Of a DNA stretch of 64,000 bases, positions 19,242-27,401 are shown in pieces. Both the position numbers and the translations under genes were made by a program. A model generated the notes under the pieces. The model made no database searches and was not told the DNA's origin. It saw only the letters and a program-made list of their open reading frames with translations. The DNA is from Methylocystis echinoides (GTDB lineage Bacteria > Pseudomonadota > Alphaproteobacteria > Rhizobiales > Beijerinckiaceae): NCBI RefSeq assembly GCF_040687965.1, contig NZ_CP156084.1, forward strand, positions 1,316,501 through 1,380,500, given 5' to 3'. Position 1 is the first letter of the stretch. Each line of letters opens with the position of its first letter.

Positions 19242-20531
19242 ATGACTCTAAGCCATTATCCCTCCCGTCGCGCCGGCGTCTTCGCCGCGTTTTTGCTTCT
19301 CGTTCCCGCAACCGGTCTGGCCGAAGAGGCGGCGGCGCCGTCCGCGCCGGCTGCTCCCCCGCCCGCGCCCGCCGCCGCGAGCCATCACGCCGCGCCCGCC
19401 TGCAGCGAGGCCAAGCCGGCCTGCGCGATGACGGTTAATCCCGCCTTCGACAAGAAGGGGACGCTCTGGGTCGCCTTTGCGGTGGGGAGGTCCGTCTATG
19501 TCGCGAGTTCCCCCGACGGCGGCAAAAACTTCTCGGCGCCGGCGACCGTGGCGACGATCGGCGACGGCGTCATCGACTCACATGGCGACGCGCGGCCCAA
19601 GGTCGTCCCGCTCGCCGACGGAACCCTCCTCGCAAGCTATACCACGCGGCCCGACAAGCAGATGATCGGCACGATCTTCACCGCACGCTCGACTGACGGC
19701 GGCAAGAGCTTTTCTCCGCCGCAGCCGATGCTGACCGAAGGCGGCCAGCGTTTCGAGACCTTCGTCGTGACGCCCAAGGGCCGCGTCTATGCGGGCTGGC
19801 TCGACAAGACGAACCTTCTCAAAGCCAAGGCCGAGGGCAAGGAGTTCGAAGGCAGCGGCGTCGCCTTCGCCTGGTCCGACGACAAGGGGCAGACCTTCGC
19901 GGGCAAGAAAATCCTGCTCGACCATGCCTGCGAATGCTGCCGCATGTCCTCGGCGGTCGACCGCGACGGCCTGCCGGTCTTCCTCTGGCGGCAGGTGTTC
20001 GACGGCAATATCCGCGACCATTACGCGGCGAAACTCTCGGCCGACGGCGCGACGCTGTCCGGCGGGCGCGTCAGCGACGACGAATGGGCGATCAACTCCT
20101 GCCCGCATCACGGGCCGAGCCTCGCGATCGACGCCAATGGCGTCTGGCATGTCGTCTGGTTCACCAAGGGCAAGAAGCGGCAGGGGCTCTTTTTCGCGTC
20201 GAGCGCCGACGGCGGGAAGAGCTTTTCCGCGCCGGAGAAATTCGGCGACGACGCCAAGGCGCCGGGACACCCGGCGGTCATCGCCGCCAAGGGTCGGCTC
20301 TATCGCGTCTGGAAGGAGTTCGACGGAACGACGACGACGATTCCGATGCAGATGTCGCGCGACGGGGGCAAGAGCTGGAGCGCGCCCAAAGTCGTCGCCG
20401 AGACCGCCGACGCTTCGGACCATCCCGAACTCATCGCCGACAGGAAGACCGCCTATCTCTCCTGGGCGACGCATAAGGAAGGCTATCGACTGCTGCCGCT
20501 TCCGCGCGACGAAAAGAGCGCCGCGAAATGA
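19242..20531 (+). CDS. Exported BNR-repeat (sialidase-fold) protein with CxCC motif
   Basis: A 429-residue exported protein. A signal peptide (ending GLA) and a Pro/Ala linker lead into a six-bladed-propeller-type domain with at least five Asp-box motifs (S-x-D-x-G-x-x-F/W) near residues 90, 150, 212, 321 and in SRDGGKSW. True sialidase catalysis is doubtful. It carries unusual ligand clusters: HACECC at 228-233 and CPHH at 287-290, plus Cys54 and Cys61. It overlaps the next gene, a CPPC thioredoxin, by 4 bp (ATGA), suggesting the thioredoxin keeps its thiols reduced. Start at 19242 gives the signal peptide. Confidence 0.68.
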   Translation: MTLSHYPSRRAGVFAAFLLLVPATGLAEEAAAPSAPAAPPPAPAAASHHAAPACSEAKPACAMTVNPAFDKKGTLWVAFAVGRSVYVASSPDGGKNFSAPATVATIGDGVIDSHGDARPKVVPLADGTLLASYTTRPDKQMIGTIFTARSTDGGKSFSPPQPMLTEGGQRFETFVVTPKGRVYAGWLDKTNLLKAKAEGKEFEGSGVAFAWSDDKGQTFAGKKILLDHACECCRMSSAVDRDGLPVFLWRQVFDGNIRDHYAAKLSADGATLSGGRVSDDEWAINSCPHHGPSLAIDANGVWHVVWFTKGKKRQGLFFASSADGGKSFSAPEKFGDDAKAPGHPAVIAAKGRLYRVWKEFDGTTTTIPMQMSRDGGKSWSAPKVVAETADASDHPELIADRKTAYLSWATHKEGYRLLPLPRDEKSAAK

Positions 20532-21007
20532 GGCGATTTATTTTTGTCGCCTTGTGGGTCGCCGTCGCGTTCGTGGGACCGGCGTCGGCGCTCGACTTCA
20601 AGCCCTATGGCCGCGGCGCTTTCGCACAGATCGTCAAGGCCCATGGAGGGCGGCCGTTGGTGATCCACTTCTGGTCGGTGACCTGCCCGCCCTGCATCGC
20701 CGAACTCCCGCAATGGGCGAAGATGCTCGAGGCGCAAAAGGGCGTCGACATCATCTTTGTGAATACGGACGGCGAGGACGATCGCCCCCGCGCCGAAGCC
20801 CGCCTCGAAAAGGCCGGGCTCGGCAAGGCCGCGCATTACGGTTTCGCCGACGACTTCGTCGAGAAGCTTTATTTCGAGGCCGACAGAAGCTGGCGCGGCG
20901 AATTGCCCTTCACCGCGCTCGTCGCGCCCGATGGGCAGGTGACGACCGTCACCGGCGCCGTAGACGATCCGCTCGTCGTCAATTGGCTGGGAAAGGCCGG
21001 CAGGTGA
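20528..21007 (+). CDS. TlpA-like exported thioredoxin-fold protein
   Basis: A 159-residue thioredoxin-fold protein with an N-terminal signal peptide (ending SA) and the redox motif CPPC (Cys53, Cys56) in HFWSVTCPPCIAELP. The conserved cis-Pro region is GELPFTALVA. It is translationally coupled (ATGA) to the BNR protein and closes the TonB island. Periplasmic thiol reduction or metallochaperone maturation is inferred. It ends 4 bp before a convergent gene, with no terminator between them. Confidence 0.85.
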   Translation: MRRFIFVALWVAVAFVGPASALDFKPYGRGAFAQIVKAHGGRPLVIHFWSVTCPPCIAELPQWAKMLEAQKGVDIIFVNTDGEDDRPRAEARLEKAGLGKAAHYGFADDFVEKLYFEADRSWRGELPFTALVAPDGQVTTVTGAVDDPLVVNWLGKAGR

Positions 21008-21011
21008 CGCC

Positions 21012-21596
21012 TCACCGCGTCGCGCCGGGCTTCCACAGCACGTCGCCCGTCTCGCGGTTCACATGGCGCGAGGCGACGAAGAGGAAGTCGGAGAGACGAT
21101 TTACATAGGCGAGCGCCGTTGTGGACAGGTCCTCGCCTTCCGTCTCCATCAGCGTCACCATCACGCGTTCGGCGCGGCGGCAGATGGTGCGCGCCAGGTG
21201 CAGATGCGCCGCCGCCGCCGTCCCGCCGGGCAGCACGAAGGACCGTAAGGGCGCGAGACCGGCGTTGAGCGCGTCGATCTCCTTCTCCAGCCGCTCGACC
21301 TGCGAGGGCAGGATCACGAGCCGCATGGCGGGATCGAGCGGCTTCTCTGGATCGTGCGGCGTCGCGAGTTCGGCGCCGAGGTCGAAAAGATCGTTCTGGA
21401 TGCGCTCCAGCATCTGGTCGAGGGACGCGTCGCGCGGTTCGATCGCGAGGCGCGCCACGCCGATCGCCGCATTGGTCTCGTCGATCGCGCCATAGGCCTC
21501 GACGCGAATGTCGTCCTTGCGCCGGCGCGCCCCGGTTGCGAGCGAGGTCGCCCCTTTGTCGCCGCCGCGCGTGTAGATTCTGTCGAGCTTGACCAC
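21012..21596 (-). CDS. Cob(I)alamin adenosyltransferase, PduO type
   Basis: Transfers the adenosyl group of ATP to cob(I)alamin to form adenosylcobalamin, in the cytoplasm. The 194-residue protein has the PduO signatures YTRGGDKGATSL at the N-terminus, the GAIDETNAAIG segment, and the C-terminal ICRRAERV and NRLSDFLFVASR motifs. It directly follows a small HIG1-like gene on the same strand, a common alphaproteobacterial pairing. cobT is also in this window at about 44 kb. Confidence 0.93.
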   Translation of the reverse strand: MVKLDRIYTRGGDKGATSLATGARRRKDDIRVEAYGAIDETNAAIGVARLAIEPRDASLDQMLERIQNDLFDLGAELATPHDPEKPLDPAMRLVILPSQVERLEKEIDALNAGLAPLRSFVLPGGTAAAAHLHLARTICRRAERVMVTLMETEGEDLSTTALAYVNRLSDFLFVASRHVNRETGDVLWKPGATR

Positions 21597-21599
21597 GGA

Positions 21600-21788
21600 T
21601 CAGCGTCCCCGGAACCAGAGAACCGTCAGCGCGATCGCGAGCGCCAGGAACTGCAGGCCGACGCGCCAGCGCATGAGCATCTGGGAGCGTTGCGGCGCGC
21701 CCTCGCCGCCGCGGAACATGTTGAAAAAGCCCGCGAGCAGCACGACAAACACCGCCGACGCCGCGATGAACACCAGAAGATTGGACAT
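21600..21788 (-). CDS. HIG1-like twin-transmembrane small protein
   Basis: A 62-residue protein with two hydrophobic helices (about 3-22 and 41-58) joined by a basic loop containing GGEGAPQRSQMLMRWR. This is the layout of HIG1-domain proteins, which associate with respiratory oxidases. It lies 3 bp upstream of the cobalamin adenosyltransferase gene. Start at 21788 follows an AAGGGGG ribosome site; longer in-frame starts add non-protein-like sequence. Confidence 0.8.
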   Translation of the reverse strand: MSNLLVFIAASAVFVVLLAGFFNMFRGGEGAPQRSQMLMRWRVGLQFLALAIALTVLWFRGR

Positions 21789-21948
21789 TCCGCCCCCTTG
21801 GGAAGCCGGTTCCAGCGCAAGGCCGGGCTCCCCTCTGTTGTTTCCCGCCTGTTCCGCGCCCGGAGGTTCAATCCTGAAAAAATGCGCCTTGTGGCTGTGC
21901 GGGTCCTTGCTCAGCAAGTAGACAAGCGCCCGCGCGAGAGCAAGGCCG

Positions 21949-24387
21949 TTATCGCGTCAGCAGCCTTTGCAGATAGTCGAGCTCCTCGGCCGGGCGTTCG
22001 GGCTGGCCGAGGCGGCGGCGCAGCTCCTCCTGCACGCGATGGGCGCGCTGCGCCGGCGGCAGGCCGAGCGGATCATATTTGCCGCGCGTGCTGGCCTGTC
22101 CGCCCGAGGAGCGGCCGAGCGGATCGCGTCCCTTCCCGTGACGCGCGCGGCGGCTCTTGCCCTGCCCCTGCTGGCCGTCGTCGCCGGCTTCGCCTTCCTG
22201 ACCGCCCTGCATCTGCTGGGCGAGCTTGCCCGCCCCCTTGCGCAGCGAGTCGACCGCGCGGCCCTGCGCCTCCACCGCCTTGCCGCGGCCCTCGCCGCCC
22301 GGGCCGAGCGCCTGCTCCGCCTCCTTCATCGCCTTGCGGGCGTCGTCGAGGTCTTCGCCCGCCTCGCCGGCGTCGTCTTTCAGCGCGTCCTGCTGGCGTT
22401 CGAGCTTCTGGCGCAGGGCCTCCTGCCGCTGGCGTTCGGCGCCGGCCTCGGCGCCTCCCTGCTTCGGCTCGCCGCCGCGCGCCGCCCTCTGGTCCTCCAA
22501 CGGGGATTTGAGACCCTGGAAGGTGTCGTCGCGCAGCTGCTGCTCCTCGCGCGACAATTGGTCGAGTTCGCTCAAGCTGCGCTGCATCTCGCGCTGGCGC
22601 GCCTTGCGCGCGGCGCTCGCGGCGCTGCTCGTCTCGCCGGTCTGGGCGTTCTCCATGATGTCCTGCAGATCGTCGAGCAGCTTCTGCGCCTGCGCCATGT
22701 CGCCGGATTTCGCCGCTTGCTCGATTTCGTCGAGCATCGACTGGAGATCGTCGGCCGTGACGCTATCGGGGTCGTCGGCGCTCGCCTCGGGCGTCTCGCC
22801 GGATCGGGGCCGGGCGCCGACCTGCTCGAGGAATTTCTCGAGAGCCGCACGCAACTCCTCAGTGCGCTTGGCGATTTCCTCCTCGCTGTCGCCGCGCGCC
22901 ATAGCCTCGCGCAGCGCCTGCTCCGCCGCGCGCAGATCGCGTTCAGCCTCGGAGGCGCCGCCGTCTTCGAGATGGAGCGCCATGGCCCAGAGCATGTCGG
23001 CGACGCCGCGCAGCTCGTCGTCGGTGCGACGCCCCTCGAGGCTGCGGCGCGCCGCGCGCAGGCCGAGATGGACGTTGGAAGGCGTCTCGAAGGCCTCCGG
23101 CGCAAGAGCGAGCGCCTCCAGCGCGGCGCGGACGGTGGCGCGCGCGTCCGGATCGAGCGCGAGGATGCGCCGCTGCTCGACGAGGGCCTTGGCCAGCGGC
23201 TTGGTGAAGCGCCGCTGCGGCAAGATGATCTCGACGGGCTCGGAGGCGCCCTCGTTGCCGGCCGCGTCTTTGGCGACGAGGCGCATGGTCGCGACCGCGC
23301 CGGCATAGGGGCTGTCGGCGAGATCGAGTGTCGCGCGGCCGTCGCCAAGCCCGCCGGCGCCAGCCGGCAGATCGAGGGGCAGGCGAGGCGGCTCGTAGAG
23401 CGCGCGGCCCGTTCCCTTCCGGCTGAAGACCGCCTCGGCGCTGACGACGCCGTAGTCGTCCTCCAGGCGATAGGCGAGGGTGAGGGTCCCGCGCGCATTG
23501 TTGCGCGGATGTCCGTCGAGGGCGATCTGCGGCGGGAGGTCGGGGATGGCTTCGACGTCGAAACGGCGGCCGTCCGGCAGATCGACGCGCGCCGGGCCGG
23601 CGAGCCGATAGGCCCGCTCCGGGGCGCCCTGGCTCTCGGCGGGCGCGAGCGCGCCGCTGACGTCGACGCCAGCGTCCGCCGGCCGCAGGCGCAGCGTCGA
23701 ATTCACCGGCGCCGTGACGGTGCCGCTCTCCTGCGAGAGCACGATCGGCGGGCGGCCCGTATAGGCCGGGGGCTCGAACCAGGCGTCGATGCGCTGCGCC
23801 GAGGCGAGCCGATGCGGCGCGCGCCAGTCGAAAGCCGAAGCCAACCGCGCTCCCTTCTCCTCGCCCGCGACGAAGGCCGCCGCCACCGCGGCGACGAGCG
23901 CGAAGGCCCGCAGCGCGTAAGGGTCGCGCTCGGGCAGCCGCGGGCGCGGGGCGAGGACCGGCGTTTCGGCGAGCGCCGACTCGAGACGCTTGCGATGCAG
24001 CGCCCAAAGCGCGGCCGTCGCGGGATCGGCGGCTCCGCCCGCGAGCGTGTCGTCGAGCGAGGCGGCGGGTTTGAGCGGTCCGATCGCCGCCGAGTCGAGA
24101 CGGGCGGCGGCGGCGCGGCGGCGCGGGTAGCCGCGGCCGATCTCGTGCGCGATCACGAACAGCGCGGCAAAGCTAAAGAGCGCGACCCCCGCCATGCGCG
24201 CCTCGACCGGGGCCGCGCGCCACAGGCCGAGCCAGGCGAGCGTCAGAAAGAACAGCGCCAGCGTCGCCAGGGCGGCCCCAAGCCGCAACAGCCGCTCGGC
24301 GAGGATGGCGCGCGCGGATTTGCGCAGCGCCTGGTCGAGCGCCGTGGGCTTTGGCGCGGGCTTCTTGCTTTCGGGAGAATCGTCCAT
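21949..24387 (-). CDS. TIGR02302-family membrane protein (DUF4175-like)
   Basis: An 812-residue inner-membrane protein of unknown function found across alphaproteobacteria. Two helices near residues 35-75 and one near 160 anchor it. Then follows a large periplasmic beta-rich region (DAWFEPPAYTGRPPIVLS) and a long charged coiled-coil C-terminal part rich in Gln, Glu and Arg, ending in a low-complexity GQQGQGKSRRARHGKGRDPLG stretch and a RLLTR tail. Start chosen at 24387 (GGAG upstream); the open frame extends further upstream without protein-like character. Not obviously in an operon. Confidence 0.82.
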   Translation of the reverse strand: MDDSPESKKPAPKPTALDQALRKSARAILAERLLRLGAALATLALFFLTLAWLGLWRAAPVEARMAGVALFSFAALFVIAHEIGRGYPRRRAAAARLDSAAIGPLKPAASLDDTLAGGAADPATAALWALHRKRLESALAETPVLAPRPRLPERDPYALRAFALVAAVAAAFVAGEEKGARLASAFDWRAPHRLASAQRIDAWFEPPAYTGRPPIVLSQESGTVTAPVNSTLRLRPADAGVDVSGALAPAESQGAPERAYRLAGPARVDLPDGRRFDVEAIPDLPPQIALDGHPRNNARGTLTLAYRLEDDYGVVSAEAVFSRKGTGRALYEPPRLPLDLPAGAGGLGDGRATLDLADSPYAGAVATMRLVAKDAAGNEGASEPVEIILPQRRFTKPLAKALVEQRRILALDPDARATVRAALEALALAPEAFETPSNVHLGLRAARRSLEGRRTDDELRGVADMLWAMALHLEDGGASEAERDLRAAEQALREAMARGDSEEEIAKRTEELRAALEKFLEQVGARPRSGETPEASADDPDSVTADDLQSMLDEIEQAAKSGDMAQAQKLLDDLQDIMENAQTGETSSAASAARKARQREMQRSLSELDQLSREEQQLRDDTFQGLKSPLEDQRAARGGEPKQGGAEAGAERQRQEALRQKLERQQDALKDDAGEAGEDLDDARKAMKEAEQALGPGGEGRGKAVEAQGRAVDSLRKGAGKLAQQMQGGQEGEAGDDGQQGQGKSRRARHGKGRDPLGRSSGGQASTRGKYDPLGLPPAQRAHRVQEELRRRLGQPERPAEELDYLQRLLTR

Positions 24388-24515
24388 TCGCGCTCCGGCG
24401 AGACGGGTGTCCGTCCTGGTACGGTTTTTCTTGATTATACAGGCGAAAACGCGGGCGCGAAGCAGCAAATCTCTGTCTGTTCGCCTTTTGCGGGGCGGGG
24501 CGCTTAAATGCCCCC

Positions 24516-25022
24516 ATGACCCGCGCCCGCAAAACGTCGCCCGACGTCGTCTCCGACCCTTCCGCCGACCTTTCCGCGCTGCCGGCGCCGGTCCAGGCCA
24601 TCCGCAACAAGATCCTCGCCGCTTTGGAGAAAAACGACGTGGAGGCGTTGCGCGTCCCGATCGACTGGAATGAGGTGCGCCCGCTTTTCGCCAAGAGCGG
24701 CAGCTTTCCGGCGGGAACCGATCCGATCGAGATTTTGAAAAAGCTCTCCTTCGACGGCAAGGGACGCGAGACGATGGATCTCGCCCGCGCCATTCTGGCG
24801 CAACCATTCGTGCGGATGACGCGCGGACCGGTCACGCTCTACGAGTGGCCGGCTTTCGCCCGGCGGCCGGCGCCGCCGACGAACCCGGACGACTCGCCCG
24901 CCCGGTGGGCCTGCGTGCGCTTTGGCGATCTGGCGCGCAGCAACGCGGCGGGCAAGCCCCATCCGACGCGGATCGGAATCGCGTCGGACGGCGTGTGGCA
25001 TTACTTCTGGAGCGAGGATTAA
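24516..25022 (+). CDS. Conserved protein of unknown function
   Basis: A 168-residue soluble protein with no signal peptide or membrane segment. The sequence is balanced, with regular hydrophobic spacing and conserved-looking aromatic motifs (VTLYEWPAFARRP and GVWHYFWSED at the C-terminus). I do not recognise the family; similar uncharacterised proteins occur in Rhizobiales. It diverges from the TIGR02302 gene, and its stop overlaps the end of a small minus-strand gene by 4 bp. Confidence 0.65.
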   Translation: MTRARKTSPDVVSDPSADLSALPAPVQAIRNKILAALEKNDVEALRVPIDWNEVRPLFAKSGSFPAGTDPIEILKKLSFDGKGRETMDLARAILAQPFVRMTRGPVTLYEWPAFARRPAPPTNPDDSPARWACVRFGDLARSNAAGKPHPTRIGIASDGVWHYFWSED

Positions 25023-25243
25023 ATTTCGCGCGACTGCTCGTGCGGCTTGGCGTGCGAGCGGCCCTCTTCCTCGGCGCGCTTCAGCGCCTCGGCTTCTTCC
25101 GTCTCCAGCGCGTGTTCGGCGTCTTTCGCGGCGGGCTCGACCTTGCCGCTTTCGACGAATTTTCGTTGGGCGTCGTTATATTGCTTGGCGGCGGTCCGAT
25201 TGCCTTCGCCTTCGTTGCGCGCCGCTTCGTTCGGATTGTTCAT
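25019..25243 (-). CDS. Small hydrophilic protein of unknown function
   Basis: A 74-residue, highly charged, Glu/Ala/Lys-rich protein with no hydrophobic segment, predicted largely helical or disordered (AAKDAEHALETEEAEALKRAEEEG). Start at 25243 is supported by a strong AAGGAGAGG ribosome site, which is the main evidence that it is real. Such proteins in Rhizobiales are often stress-related; nothing here proves that. Confidence 0.6.
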   Translation of the reverse strand: MNNPNEAARNEGEGNRTAAKQYNDAQRKFVESGKVEPAAKDAEHALETEEAEALKRAEEEGRSHAKPHEQSREI

Positions 25244-25381
25244 CTCGCCTCTCCTTGAAGGGGAGCCATGGCATTTAGCGCGCGTGCAGCCGAAAGCGAT
25301 TCCGGTTTCGGCGAAGATTGACGCGGAAAGATTCTCGCGTATCGGGGAGGGACAGCCGACGCCCAACGCCCAAGGAGCGGC

Positions 25382-25534
25382 TTGGCGGCCGGCCTGCTCG
25401 GCGGACTGGCGCTCGGCATGATCGCCGGGGCGGCGGCCTACCCGGGCGACGGCTATTGGGGCTATGGCGGCCACCCATCCTATGGCTATTATGGCGCGGC
25501 CTATCCCGCCTATGGCTATCGCTGCGGCTGCTAG
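25382..25534 (+). pseudogene. Gly/Tyr-rich tail fragment, possible gene remnant
   Basis: This frame reads a glycine-rich hydrophobic segment (GLLGGLALGMIAGAAAYPG) followed by a Gly/Tyr repeat (GYWGYGGHPSYGYYGAAYPAYGY) and RCGC before the stop. That matches the C-terminal half of small exported Gly/Tyr proteins in Rhizobiales, but no signal peptide or ATG precedes it. TTG at 25382 behind AAGGAG or ATG at 25418 are the only possible starts. It is either a truncated remnant or a very short exported peptide. Confidence 0.35.
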
Positions 25535-25630
25535 CGGCTGAGCGCCCGCTGGCGTAGGATCGCCTCAAGGGGCGAAAACGAGATGCAACCGCGCTCGACG
25601 CGCTTGCGTCAGCAGGAGTTCAGCCGCGCA

Positions 25631-25969
25631 ATGAGACGTCTCAGCGTTTGTCTTTTCCTTCTCGCCTCGCCGGCCTTCGCCGGATCGGTCGCGTCGCCGA
25701 ACTGGAACGTCCCCAATAAGGACGTGGTGTTGCGTTGCGCGCCGCTGCCTTACGAGATTCACTGTTCGATCTCGCGCCTGGCCAATCCCGAATACAGCTC
25801 CTTTTGCTTTTACGTCGCCAGCGACCGACGCTCTTACCCGATGAAACGCGACTATCGCTTCGGCTTCTCGAATCCGATTGTCACTCTTAAGGTGACGAAC
25901 GGCCTGCAAATAAGCGCCGATCTGACGGAGCTCAAATCCGGCGCCCATGCGCGCTGCGTGGAGTCGTAA
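25631..25969 (+). CDS. Small exported protein of unknown function
   Basis: A 112-residue protein with a clear signal peptide (RRLSVCLFLLASPAFAG) and a mature part containing four cysteines (in LRCAPLP, IHCSISR, SFCFYVA and ARCVES) that could form two disulfides. I do not recognise the family. Start at 25631 is chosen for the signal peptide; AGGAGTT lies somewhat far upstream (about 11 bp), and an in-frame ATG exists at 25583. Confidence 0.55.
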   Translation: MRRLSVCLFLLASPAFAGSVASPNWNVPNKDVVLRCAPLPYEIHCSISRLANPEYSSFCFYVASDRRSYPMKRDYRFGFSNPIVTLKVTNGLQISADLTELKSGAHARCVES

Positions 25970-25978
25970 GGAAGCCTC

Positions 25979-27304
25979 TTACAAGGCCGCCTGAAAGCGC
26001 ACCGGCCGTCCGGTCGAAGGCGTGACGAGTTCGCCCTCCCACATCACTTTGGCGCCGCGCACGATCGTGCCCACCGGCCAGCCGGCGACCGTCACGCCAT
26101 GGAAGGGCGTCCAGCCGACGCGCGACGCCACCCATTCGTTGCGGATGGTCTCGCGGCGTTTCATATCGACGATGGTGAGATCGGCGTCATAGCCTTTGGC
26201 GACGCGCCCCTTCCCCGCCATGCCGAAGAGTCGCAACGGCCCCGCGCTTGTCAGATCGACGAAACGCGCCAGCGTCAGCCGGCCTTCGTTCACCGCGTTG
26301 AGCAGCAGCGGCACGAGGGTTTGCACGCCGGTCATGCCGGAGGGGCTTTTTGGATAGGGCTGCGCCTTCTCCTCGAGCGTATGCGGCGCATGGTCGGAGC
26401 CGATGACGTCGACGACGCCCTGCCGCAAGCCCTCCCACAGCGCGTCGCGATGGCGCGCTTCGCGCACGGGCGGATTCATCTGCGCGAGCGTGCCGATGCG
26501 GCCATAGGCTTCGGCGTCGAGCACGAGATGGTTGGGCGTGACTTCGACGCTCGCCAGATCCTTGTGCGCGGCGAGCAGCTCGATCTCTTCTGCAGTCGTG
26601 ACATGCAGCACATGGATGAGCGCGCGCTTCTCTTGCGCAATGGCCAGCAGCCGCCGCGTCGATCGCAGCGCCGTCTCGACGTCGCGCCACACCGGATGGC
26701 TCGCCGGATCGCCGTCGACGCGCAGGCTCTTGCGTTCGTTGAGCCGCTCCTCGTCCTCGCTGTGAAAGGCGACGCGCCGTCGCGTATGCGACAGCACCTC
26801 GGCGATCCCCGCGTCGTCCGCGATCAGCAGCGAGCCGGTAGAGGAGCCCATGAAAACCTTGACGCCCGCGGCCCCCGGCAAGCGCTCCAGCTCGGCAAGA
26901 TCCTTGGCGTTCTGATGCGTGCCGCCGACCCAGAAGGCGAAGTCGCAATGCATGCGGCCCGTCCCGCGCGCGACCTTGTCGGCAAGCTGCGTAGCGTCGG
27001 CGGTGAGCGGGTTGGTGTTCGGCATTTCGAAGACCGCCGTCACGCCGCCCATGACGGCGCTGCGCGACCCCGATTCGAGATCTTCCTTGTGGGAAAGGCC
27101 CGGCTCGCGAAAATGCACCTGGGTGTCGACGACTCCAGGCAGGATATGCAGGCCCGTGCAGTCGATCCGCTCGGCCGCCGCGGCGCGGGACAGGTCGCCG
27201 ATTTCGGCGATCTTGCCGTGGCGTACGCCAAGGTCGCGCCGTCCCTCGCCGTCCTGGTTGACGAGAGTGCCGCCGGAGAGGATGACGTCGAAACTCTGCT
27301 GCAT
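25979..27304 (-). CDS. pyrC: Dihydroorotase (PyrC-like amidohydrolase)
   Basis: A 441-residue amidohydrolase closest to long-type dihydroorotases, which make or open dihydroorotate in pyrimidine synthesis. Visible sites are DTQVHFREPG at the N-terminal metal motif, the carboxylated-Lys region GVKVFMGSSTGSL, HVLHVTT, and the catalytic Asp in GSDHAPHT. The first metal His of the usual H-x-H is Gln here (T-Q-V-H). I recall the same change in other rhizobial homologues, so it may be lineage-specific, but activity on dihydroorotate is not certain. Start at 27304 (MQQSFDV); the longer open frame upstream is not protein-like. Alternative: hydantoinase or allantoinase-type enzyme. Confidence 0.82.
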   Translation of the reverse strand: MQQSFDVILSGGTLVNQDGEGRRDLGVRHGKIAEIGDLSRAAAAERIDCTGLHILPGVVDTQVHFREPGLSHKEDLESGSRSAVMGGVTAVFEMPNTNPLTADATQLADKVARGTGRMHCDFAFWVGGTHQNAKDLAELERLPGAAGVKVFMGSSTGSLLIADDAGIAEVLSHTRRRVAFHSEDEERLNERKSLRVDGDPASHPVWRDVETALRSTRRLLAIAQEKRALIHVLHVTTAEEIELLAAHKDLASVEVTPNHLVLDAEAYGRIGTLAQMNPPVREARHRDALWEGLRQGVVDVIGSDHAPHTLEEKAQPYPKSPSGMTGVQTLVPLLLNAVNEGRLTLARFVDLTSAGPLRLFGMAGKGRVAKGYDADLTIVDMKRRETIRNEWVASRVGWTPFHGVTVAGWPVGTIVRGAKVMWEGELVTPSTGRPVRFQAAL

Positions 27305-27401
27305 GAATGGCGCCCCGCTTGCAAGTTTGCGATCAAGATAAGCACAAGTCGGCGGCGCGCCAAGCATGCGCGCGATATCGCAATCAACGGAAAAGACGAT
27401 A

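Noticed and set aside
21967-24507. 846-codon plus-strand frame opposite the TIGR02302 gene
   Set aside because: Arg/Ala-rich shadow frame without ribosome site or motifs; the minus-strand frame has clear membrane and coiled-coil structure.
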